Below are positions 45,101 through 57,100 of a stretch of DNA of 64,000 nt, piece by piece; within the stretch, counting starts at the first letter, position 1; every line of letters begins with the position of its first letter. The notes beneath the pieces were generated by a model. That model was given only the letters and a program-made list of their open reading frames with translations. It searched no databases and was not told the origin of the DNA. The DNA is from Notospermus geniculatus (Eukaryota > Nemertea > Pilidiophora > Heteronemertea > Lineidae): positions 78,048 through 142,047 of the forward strand of contig NMRB01000781.1 in NCBI GenBank assembly GCA_002633025.1, in the 5' to 3' direction. A program made the position numbers and the translations under genes.

Positions 45101-48100
45101 CTTTGAATTCGTACTTGTTTTTTAACCCATTCTTGACATTTGGCATGTTTTTCAACCCGATTAGCCACGAATTTCGACAATTTCAGATTCGGGGCGATTC
45201 GGGACTTTCGAGCGAAAGTGAAAGCGTGGCATAACAGGTACATCTGTCAGATCACCAGGAAAACTTTCACATACCTCATCATGTTTGGAATCTTCGTCTG
45301 ATTCCTCAATGGGAGCATGAGTGATCTCCATGGCGGGTACTTTAACTGGTGTGGAAGGCGACACACTTTTAGCAGGCGTGCTGACTGTATCACTCCCGGA
45401 CAGCCAGAAATCAAGATCATCAACCTGTCCGAGAAGAATGGGAGGAGGGTGACATGACATTTTTGTGCACATAACGTTGACTGCAACACTTCTCCGAGGG
45501 CAACATGATCATTGAGGGTCACACAAAACATTGTGTTGTCTCTCCGAAGTGGGCACCAACGGTTTTGTCACAACTCTACCTCTGCTATTATAGCCTAATC
45601 AATGTCAATTTCGTGGACTTATTACAAAAATAGCCACGCTGTTGCGGGCATAACCCCTCGGCCTCTGTCACCTTGAAATGTAGGTCTAATGAAAAACCCG
45701 TCTGATATGTTGTGTACCCTGACTGGATACACCCACCATAAAAATTTCATGAAGTTTCGATGACTAGTTTAGGAGTAATTGCCAATTTTGTCATTTCACT
45801 ATGTGCCCCCTGGTGGCCAAAGTAGGAATCAGATCCGGTCGATTTTCAATAGCGAGAAGCGTCATGTCATGAGGTATGAACATACAAAATGTGAGACGAA
45901 AATTCCAAAGCATTCTCAAGTTAGAGCGTTCACGTCGTTGACCAATCAGATTTCAGCTTTTGACCTCTGCAACCTTGAAATGTACGTCTAATCAAAAACC
46001 CGTCTGATATGTTGTGTACCCTGACTGGATACACCCACCATAAAAATTTCATGAAGTTTCGATGACCAGTTTAGGAGTAATCGCAAATTTTGTGTTTTCA
46101 CTATGTGCCCCCTGGTGGCCAAAGTAGGAATCAGATCCGGCCGATTTTCAATAGCGAGAAGCGTCATGTCATGAGGTATCAACATACCAAATTTGAGATG
46201 AAAATTCCGAAGCATTCTCAAGTTAGAGCGTTCACGTCGTTTTTGCGTGACGCCGACGACGCCAGACGCCAGACGCCGACGCCAGACAGACAGACGCCAG
46301 CGTGATGACAATACCCCGAAGACCCTGATGGGCCTCGGGGTGAAAAGCTTTGGGGATGAAAATAACCTCCGGATATGGTGGTTGGTGGATGACATCAGGA
46401 CTCATAGGCCCAACGGAGTTTAACCCTGACTTGGGCCTAAATGGACATTATCATTAGCAAATTAATGTAGCCCGATCCTTTCAATAAACTTCATTATAAC
46501 AAATTTTGCAGTTGAACCACCTTTCTTACGTTAGCTAAAATTAATGTTGGCTAATTTGTACCTCAGGGTTAGCGCCGATGGAGGCAGCCATTGCGTAATG
46601 CGATATGACGTAGCTCCGGCTCACTTGTTTACGCCATGGTGACGCCACGACGTCACTCATCGGCCTTTAACCTCAGATTTGTGCAAAAACATGGTAGAAA
46701 TGGCATCCGATTTCAGCTTTTTTTACTGTGTCTCCAATTTGTTCTGCCTGCAGGTCCCTTACGTAGCCTTCGTCACTGAAATGGTTACTGCACAAGCGAT
46801 ATTTGTCGCCATTTCTGCCTCGCTCCACCACGTCCACTGCTCTAACGACGTGACGTGACTACGGTCATGACGCGGTGGTGAGCCAGTGCTACGTCATAAT
46901 GTCGCGAGATTTATTGCGAGGCCTGGAAAAAAGCGTCTGCTGCCAGGAGAATGGCTGCCCCCACTCGAGGAAAACAACCTTATTCAAAGTCAAATTTTTC
47001 AGTGGTATGTTGGGGAATTGTCTTGTACTTTGTATTACCACTACAAATGAACCATGCGGAATGTACTTAGGTCACGTTTAAACGCTATGATAATGTTCCT
47101 TTAACCCACACATCTTCTATTGTACATGTACTTCCATCGTCCCTGTTGGACTTAAGCTGAAGTTAGGGTTAATTTGCGTCGGCGCATACGGACCATATTG
47201 TTAAATTGCTGGCACCATGCTCATTTTCGGCCCCCTCGACAGACGGTGATCGGGCACCTTGCTCAATGGGAGACTTTCCTGCCATTACAGGCCGCCTGTT
47301 AGCGGTCCTAGAACGTCACAAAATTTGACGTTGAAGACGTTAGCCAAGGCCTCACGTCATTATGGATGACGTCGTGGCGTGCATTTCTTCTCTGTGACGT
47401 CAAATTCCATAACGTTTAGGACCACTAAACCGGTAGTGGCCTCTAACGGCAGGAAAGTCTCCCATTGTCGGCAGCAAATTCGTAACGTTCAAAGCCAATG
47501 ATGTTGTGCTCAGAGGTTCATGTCTTGTTGCAGTCTTTGAGAGTCACGACAATCTACAAAGCAATATCCCGATGCAGCTGCTGCATCTTTAAAGCCAAAC
47601 TGCATCAGCTACACTTGGCCCCATTAACCCTTAGAATGCCGCATGTGTTTTCATCTTTCTGCATCCCCAGGACGGCCATTTTTTAGAATATTCTAGAATT
47701 TCCAGCAGGTTTTCAATTAGCATCACGCATCATCCTCACAACGTCCACCTTCATTCTCATCTTCAGATTCACTTTGAACGATATCAGAAATCACAATCAG
47801 TGTGCATTTCATCCAAAACTTCATGCAGAGAAGAACTACTTCTGCAGAGAACTATTTCTGATGAATGACGCCATTTTTAAATGTGTTGCTGGAGGTGATT
47901 TGTTTCCCAACTTTCCATTCCCTCAAACATGCACCTTCCCGGCCAATTATCCAACCAAAATTGCCATTACATCCAGATTTGGTAACACAGATTTACCAGG
48001 AACAAGTTTCTGGGATATTTAGTTTCACTAAACTTCGGTAGATGGCGGTGGTGCAACGATGATGGCTGCGTGAGACTAGGACGTTCCCAAACCGGCGGCC

Positions 48101-51100
48101 TGTGGATATGGAATTTCCGTGACGTACACATACACCGGCGGCACTCTGAGGGTTAATGTCCTACCCATCCAATCATCGGGGCTAAAAGAATGGAGATATA
48201 CGGCATGTCTTTTCTACAACTATGGTAGAGTTCCATCACAATAGACGATATTCCTCCAAAAGAGTGCAGCACCGTACAGGGGTCAGCGTCATGACGTCCC
48301 GCACGTCATTCATGATGTTTTGAGGTGAGACGAAAAAAAATCAGATTGTCTCACGACGTCATGATCGCTGAAACAACGGGATTTTTTTTCGAGTCGCGTC
48401 ATGCGTTCAGAAATGACGTGCGGGACATCATGACGTTACCCCCGTAAGGTGCTGCGCTCTTTTGGAGTGATAGAGTCTATTGAGAGCCTACCGATTTCTC
48501 CTGGTTTGGCTGTGTATTAAGGGTGGTTGGTGGTTTTGCAGGAGTTGGTTTGGCCTCATCTTCCTCGGGTTCGTCTTCGACTGTTGCTACCAGTAGATTA
48601 GGACCGTCATCATATTCACTCGCCCGACTACTGTGGCGGTGTCGAAGCTCCTTTTTGTGTTTCTGTTAAACAAATTGACAGACATTACTAGTGAAGTTTT
48701 GGACAGTTTCAGGGAGGACTATGGGTGGTAATATTCCTGTAATTAATAGATAGACCGTTCTCAAATTGACATAAACACGAAGATTTGTGCACTTCTGCCG
48801 AAATCTAAACCACAACCTCGGTCTGAAACTGAATGACGTAACGCAGACAACCCCACGACAGTGACGGAGAAGACGCTGCATCAGACTTGACCATTGCTGA
48901 ATCATGGATGGCGTCACGTCAGCCGGTTTCAAATCGAGTTTCTGGTTGAGATTTCGGGGGGAAGTGTGCAGATCTGCGAACGAAAATCGTTTATTGCAAA
49001 ACACGGAGGTTACATGGCAAAATATGGAGGTTATACTGTAAAACACGAAGGTTATAAGGCAAAACACGATGATTGTAATCTACAGGTGGACTTAACAAAC
49101 ATGAAGCTTTGTGTCCATTTCCACATTTAAATTGTATTTTTATTCATAGGACAACATGAGAGCACTTTTCAACAGGAGAAGTTGAATTTCAGGTGATTTT
49201 ATTAAGGCCTGAAGTGAAGAGAAACAAATGTTACTAGTAATTTTAAGATCCAGGGATTCCCCTCTCTTGGGGATATCCCCAAGCCCAAAGAAAGCTCTTC
49301 ACCACATGGCCTACACTTCTATGTTTCAAGATTAATTGTTAAGTCATGAGTTTATGAACCTAGATCTCCTGTGATCAAGGTAAAATTTCGGAAATAATCA
49401 TTATGCCTGAACACTGTCCAAATGACTGGTACTTTGCGCATACTTTATCAAATCAGAAGTTAAAATTCATCAACCCTAGAAAAGCCCTACCTTTTTATCC
49501 ATCTTCTTTTCTTTTTTCTCTCTGTGGTGGTGGTGGTGGTGATGTCTTTCCTTTCTATGTTTCTTTCTAGGTGTCTCTGCCTCTTCACTATTTTCTTCCT
49601 TATTGCCATGAGCAGGGACTACTCGATGTTGTGGTACAGGCAGTTTTTCGTCATCGCGGAGCGGCCTGGAATCGTCAGAAGAAAACTAGCGACTGATGCA
49701 AAAATGATTACACTGATATCAAATCACTGCATACTGTACCCTAAGTCTCTATGCCTACCACTCCCTATGCCTACAAATGGAAAATAGGCGATATGGGGAA
49801 TAGGCGAAATGGAGAATAGGCGAAATGGGAATACCGTATTTATTGGCGTACAAAACGCACTGGGATATAAGCCGCAACCCCTGGACGCCATTACCAAATC
49901 CATAAATAAAGCGCACTGGTGAATAAGGCGCATCCACACCATGCACATTGAACTATACATGCACCTTATACTACTGTACATGAATCACACCAACACGCGG
50001 TAGTGTCAATTTGAGCATGCCTGAGCACACCATTACACTTCCTATACAGTTGTCCTGTGCTTATATACAGTCTTGTTCAGCTTTCGTATATTTCTTGGTT
50101 CAGTGGGGGTACAGTGTCAAATATTCTAGGATGTTCATCTCTTTACCAGATGAATGAAATAATTTGTTAATGTTACTCCAAGACAGTTTTGTCTTGGGGC
50201 TGAATATACATATTTTTATTATTTGCATATAGGGTGTACTAGAATAAAAAAATGCTATTTTCCCCTACACTTGTTCTTTACCCTGATATTGGTATTCCCC
50301 AGGGGTATTCCCCTGGCTGTCTGACCCGGATGTTATGACGTCATTTTCACTACAGTTGGGGGCCATCTCAGCTTTCTTCAACATGAGTTGATAAGATTCA
50401 TGAATAGCTTGTGAATCATCATGTAAACCATACGATGAGATGCCCCCTCACCTGCCAGCCTCGATTTCAAATCAGAAATGGTGGCATGGTCATGATGGTG
50501 GCTGACAAAAACGAAAAACTTGAGGGATATAAGTTCATTTTGGGTGGGAATAAGGGACTTTTTTCAACAAATGGAGGGACTAGGGGGCCTAGTATGATTG
50601 TGGATGGCATGCAAGGACTGGATTTACAGTTTAAAGTGAGTGATCAGGTGAACTTTTGACCGTTTTAGCGCCGTGTTGACATTCATGTTGTCAGCATCAT
50701 CCAACTTGATCACCGTTGTGTCAAGGTTTTGGGACCTCAAAAAACTTTTTGGAGGGGTGGTGCTTTTGGCCACCCTGATCCTTAAATAAAACGCACCTTC
50801 NTTTTCACAAAACGCCCCCTACTGGCCAAAGTAGGAATCGTATCGCACCCAAAATCGAACTTGACCTAGATTTTGTGGTCATACACACCCATATGCAATA
50901 TGAAAATGATCGGTCAAAAACTGAAGGCGCTATCCATCTGACAAGGGAAAAGTTTACGGACACACGCACGCACGACAGACCACCACTAAAGGCGCCAAGC
51001 ACAGCATAAGCCCTTTTGGCCTATGGGCCAAGCGGGCTAAAAACGCATGCGCTGCGTGCGCCATTCAGAATCAGTGACGTTGCTCTTCGATCTGTTGTTT

Positions 51101-54100
51101 ACGCTAAAATAGTCAATTTTATTGATAAAATTCGACATGTTCCCGCTTGAATTTTTGTTTTTGAACATTCAGATACATTGAGTCAGCCCTATACTTGATG
51201 TTAAACATGTAAAATCTGAAATTCAATGGATTATTTCGGGTACATTAGGGCTGGAAATAGGGTGTAGTTTTCAGAATTAAATGGCAAATAACGTTAGCCT
51301 CACTTTTGACATCATATTTTAGACTGAGTTGTTCATCAGCGCCACGTCATGGATTAGTTCCTCCGGTTCCTCATTGAATAACCTTGCTGACTCAAGAAAT
51401 CAATGACTTCACGAAGGGACATACTCACTCATCAAGATTAATGTCAAGGTATTTGTGGGGATCATCGGCTTTCATGTCATCATCCACCTCTTTATCTGAA
51501 CCAACAGCCCCCTGAAAAAAGAAATGCAGACTGATTACCATAGGTAAGGGTAGTAGAGTATGACGTCCCAACTCATCTATTGTGCAGGTACATGTTAGTA
51601 GAATTGGTGAGTCTCCAAATCAGCATTCAGCAAAACGTAACAAGAGCAACACAGAGCGTGGCATATGCCCCCGACTGGTATGTGGGCATGGCCCGGATGG
51701 TACACTTGGGGGAGGCGGTAGTGCTGGGGTCATATGCCTAAAACATCTTAAGTGTAAAATTTCCCTTAAACTATTGTTCCAAACAAAAGATAAGGGAAAT
51801 TTTACACTTAAGATGTTTTATGCATACGGCCCCTCATAGAGACGAACAGACGAACAGTCCCAAAAAATTTCAGGTTGATGACCAGTATAGCTGCCATTTT
51901 GGATGTGCAGTGGAGCTTGCCATTGACAGTAACCTTCCCCTCATAAGAACAAACCCACCCTTGCCAAAAATTTCAGGTTGATCGCTCAAAGCGTTGTTGA
52001 GTTAACTGACGGAAACGCAATTCAAAATGGCCACCATCTTGGACGGTTGGGGAGCTGGTCATCGAAAGGAACCTTTCAGGTTGATCGGACAAAGCGTTCT
52101 CAAGTTAACCAACTGACAGAAACCGATTTCAAGATGGCCACTATAGTAGCCGCCATCTTGGATGGGCGCCAGAGCTGGTCATCAAAAGGAACCTTCCCCT
52201 CACAGAGACAAACCCTCACAAAAAATTTCAGATTGATTGGTCAAAGCATTCTCGACTTAATTGACGGAAACTGATTTCAAGATGGTCATCACAGCTGCCA
52301 TCTTGGATGGGCGGCGGAGCTGGTCATCAAAAGGAACCTTCCCCTCATAGAGACCAACCCTCACGAAAAATTTCTGGTTGATCATTCAAAGCGTTCTGAA
52401 GCTAACTGACAGAAATGAAATGTTAACAGACACCAACCGACGCATAGACCCCAATATAATGCCACCAACCTTTGGAGGTCCGCGGCATAAAACTGTATGA
52501 AGCAGGCAAGTTGCATTGTTGCTACAGTACAGGTCACAATTGACATCCCTAAATTTGCGTAAGTTACGTGTAAGTCACTCGTAACTTACGCAACAACTCA
52601 CGGGCTATGTTACGCGTAACTTACGAGGTGAGTTATGCGGTGAGTTACGCGAATTTCGCTAGCTACGCAGTCATTTACAAGGCGAGTTACACGATTTTGG
52701 CGAGTTACGCGGTGAGTTTCGTGAAACCAAAGGCGTGAGTTATGCGTAAGTTACATGTAACTTACGAGTAACTTACGCGAAGCCGTAGGGATGTCAATTG
52801 TGACCTGTACTGTATATTTACAAGTCTTTAGACCAAAGATGGCTCTCCACGTGAGTTTTTTCTCTCTATGGGCAACTCGACCGTAGAAACTATGGGCAGT
52901 CATTTGTTTGATTGGTCTAACTGCAGGATGAGGAACACACTGGAGAGCCAACTGATGTGAGAAAACTCACAAGAAGACCGAAGGTGATATTGTTGATTTC
53001 AGGATTGTCTGCCCATTGTGAAATATGACTTCGTCCATTTCTGTAATTGTTCTCTGGATTATGACTGACGATCTTTTTGATGCGGCCTTGGTGTTATTTT
53101 ATCATGCCGGCGAAGGCTTCTCCCGGCGTTTTTAATCACGTTTGTTCAGAGGCATGCAGCAGGCCTGGCGCGATTGCACCCCTTTCCTCGCATGCACTGA
53201 TGTTCAGCGAACTGTGGCCCAGATAGTTGGGATGAAATAATTAAATTATACTTTCATCTAAGCTGGTGTTATGCTAGTGAAAAAATATAGGGTACTAATT
53301 AAACTTCGTTAATTAATTATGCCCCCCTCAACGAAGTTGAGATGGGGGCATTATGTTCTTAGTGGGTTTCCGTCGTCTGCCGCACCATATTCCGGACTAT
53401 AACTCAAGAACCGGTTGCCCGATTTATCTCATATTTGCATGGTGTAATGGGGTGGATCGGGGGAGGTTCCCTCTCGATTTTGGTTGCGACCCGATATTCA
53501 ATATGGCCGCCATGAAGGTATCTTGGTTTTAGCATTCCAGACCATAACTCAAGAACGGGTCGCCCGATTTATCTTGTATGGTGTAATGGGGTAAATCGGG
53601 GGAGGTTCCCTATCGATTTTGGTTGTGACCCGGTATCCAATATGGCCGCCAGAAAGACATCCTGGTTTTAGCCTTCTGGACCATAACTCAAGAACGGGTT
53701 GCCCTATTTATCTCATATTTGTGTGATGTAATGGGGTGGATCAGGGGAGGTTCCCTATCGATTTTGGTTATGACCCGATATTCAATATGGCCGCCAGGAA
53801 GACATCTTTGTATTGGCATTCCAGACCATAACTCAAGAACGGGTTGCCCGATTTATCTCATATTTGTGTGGTGTAATGGGTTGGGTCGGGGGAGGCTCCG
53901 TGTCGATTTAGGTTGCGACCCGATATTCAATATGGCCGCCAGGAAGACAATCAACATCTTAACACAGCGTATGCACCAAAGCGGGGACATACTTGCAATC
54001 ACCCCGATTGCGTTGTATCTAGTTAAACTTCGTTATTAGTGAAACTGTTCTTTCTATCATGTTGCTTTCTATCATGTACACTTTCTATCATGTTAACTAA

Positions 54101-57100
54101 TTAAATTTTGTTAATTAGTGAAACTGTACTTTCTATTATGTTGCTTTTTACATGCATCGACAGACAAAAGTAGATTTATCTTAAAAAGGCAAGAATAGCA
54201 CAGTATTTTTACAATGTGCTAGATTTGTGCAGCATTGATGAGCCCAAAATTGTTGCTAATGAATCGGTAGACCTTAATAGGCCTAATAATAATATTTTGA
54301 GGCAAACCTGATACAAACATTCACCTCTGTCACTGGTATTCTATTTCACCCCAGGTGTCTGGGCCCCTGACTGACAGCCAGGAGAAGACTTAATAATACT
54401 CTACTAGCAACCTTAATTTTGGGGAAATTTTCAATGCTGGAAATCTGAATTTTTCTAAAGGTATAATTTTAGATATAAAAGCATAATGCAGGGTAAATGT
54501 GTGGCGGTCTAGGAAAACATGTCGGAAGTCGCTGAATGAATACCAAGGGCTGTCAGATACCTTGTTTACACTATAAAAGTCCGGGCTCAGCACGGGCTTT
54601 TTGCGTTTACACCTAGAATCGCCGTGTCTAAATAAAGCCCGGGCTTTTAAAACCCATACATGCCGCATACCCGGGCTTCGAAAAGTCCGGGCTTTTTCAG
54701 ACAGGTGTAACCAAGGCTAGAATGTCTATGCATTGATCTGCTATTGTTTACGTGTTACAAATACATTTCAGCTATTGAAATGTGCGGGTTCACCAAGGCC
54801 ATTAATACTTTCCTCAAATACGACATCTGACAGGTTTTCCTAGACTGCCTCACAAACTTCTTGCACCCAAAACCAAAACTATAAAGAAAAGTTTGCCAAG
54901 ATGGCAGGTCTTGCTCTACATACCAGATCAGCACTCTGGAAATTCAAGAACAGATTTTAAGAAACCAGTATATAATATTGATTATTCTTTTTCCGAATGG
55001 CAAATATGGTACCACTTTCTCTACCTGTGGCTCCACTACAATTCGCAACTGATTTCAATATTGTTTTCACTATTTTCCACCAAATTATCAAATTTTGGCT
55101 GCTTTCTTTTGGCCATCTTCACTTTTTCGCCCAATCTGACATGACAAAATTCTGACATGAAATGGTCCATGGACCATGTGCTCACTCGTTTGGACATAAC
55201 AGTGTAATGACAGAGAGAGGTACATGTCAGTTATGAGCAATCTGGGTCAAGTCATTCCCAAGTTGCAGGACTTCAATGATTGTTGGGTTATGCCACCTGG
55301 CGGCCATACTGGATGTCCGATCGGGCCAAAACTTCACATGCACATAAAGTTCATCTAGAGGGAGCCACATAGCACATTTGAGCGCTCTGGGTCAAGTCGT
55401 TCCTGAGTTATAACACATTTCATGATTTTCGGGTTACNNNNNNNNNNNNNNNNNNNNNNNNNNNNNNNNNNNNNNNNNNNNNNNNNNNNNNNNNNNNNNN
55501 NNNNNNNNNNNNNNNNNNNNNNNNNNNNNNNNNNNNNNNNNNNNNNNNNNNNNNNNNNNNNNNNNNNNNNNNNNNNNNNNNNNNNNNNNNNNNNNNNNNN
55601 NNNNNNNNNNNNNNNNNNNNNNNNNNNNNNNNNNNNNNNNNNNNNNNNNNNNNNNNNNNNNNNNNNNNNNNNNNNNNNNNNNNNNNNNNNNNNNNNNNNN
55701 NNNNNNNNNNNNNNNNNNNNNNNNNNNNNNNNNNNNNNNNNNNNNNNNNNNNNNNNNNNNNNNNNNNNNNNNNNNNNNNNNNNNNNNNNNNNNNNNNNNN
55801 NNNNNNNNNNNNNNNNNNNNNNNNNNNGGGGGGGGGGCAGATCTGCTGTGAAAATGAATTGCTGATAGTCAATGTTAACTGAGAAGTGAAGTAGGCCTAC
55901 ATGTAACTGAGTGGCAAAGGGTTAACATTGAGTTCAGTTTTATGTGTGACCTGAAGAAGTCAAATCAACACATTTCCTGCACTCTTTCCTGATGAAGAAA
56001 TGATTGGTGACTCAGGCCTACCATGGAGGAATGAAATCTGATCAACAAAATCCCTGGTGAATCGAAATGATATCTTTAGTTCTTAGCCTTCGGTGGGAAG
56101 GGGTTAATACCACATGATTGCCTTACAATCCTTGTTGAATGAAGATACATACCTTATTAGACCCCTTTGGTTGGGAAGGCGCCCCATAGTAGTTGGGTCA
56201 CCCAAACAGTAAACAAAACCCATGTGCAATTCTAAAATTAGCATCATTCTGATGACGTTGCTATCATCATGGAAAGTTACCATGGTGCATCTTATAAAGT
56301 GCTTACTCAAAAAAGTGCAGAGTTGCACAATCACCAGATCACAGCAGGCTGAAATGAGCGAGTAGGGTGTTTTTTCAACGAATTTTCCCCAGGATAGTTA
56401 GCTGCCGATACAAAATATGCTTGGGATAGGTCACTGAGTATCCAATTCGCCAACGTTCTTCACACTGCCTCTCTGAATGCTCGAACCCAGAAACAAAATG
56501 GTGGAAGCCATTTTGGAAACATTGTGTCACCCCCTCCAACATGTCCAACGGAACAGCCACATCGATACTGACGTCACGGAGTACCTAGGCAGACCTTTTA
56601 GTTCTGATTTTGCCACATTGATGTTACCTTATTCATCAAGCACGTGCTTCTGTTTATTGAGTTACAGACGGGGAGTGTGTGCAACTCTGAGACGAGCCGT
56701 GCAAAATATGACCAAAAATCGCTTCAAAATCATGATATATGTTCAGATTTTGAAACATTTTTGGTCCACTGCACTGGATACAAACATGAAGTAAGTGGTG
56801 GTGGTGATTGATTTGGTATGCAATGAGCAGTTTAGTGGGACTCGCGTCCCAACTGATGTCACGTGATGTGTGGAAGAAGAAGAAGCAGAATTTTCCTGAC
56901 TGAGTAATAACAAAATGGTCCCCACACTTGTGGTGTGGGGACCATAATTAAGATATCAGTAAAAAGTTTCCAGCCAAGATTTCTGCACTTGACCCTTGAA
57001 AAGTATTTTATTTATCAATGCTTTGATGAAATGACACATGGCCATGTTTACATCCACGTTTAAAAATAGACAGCCAATCACAAGCGAGAAAATTACAGGC

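Noticed and set aside
45247-45531. 94-codon minus frame overlapping exon e10
   Set aside because: Wrong frame; the DDLDFWLS frame with proper splice sites explains this region.
53300-54035. TTAAACTTCGTTA as a target duplication of the F3 array
   Set aside because: A third related copy lies at about 54097, so the word belongs to a local direct repeat and may predate the insertion.
55040-55145. Candidate for the missing AP3D1 hinge exon (MAKRKQPKFDNL...)
   Set aside because: Ends in an in-frame stop, and joining after e6 in phase 1 gives an immediate stop; no similarity to the family hinge.
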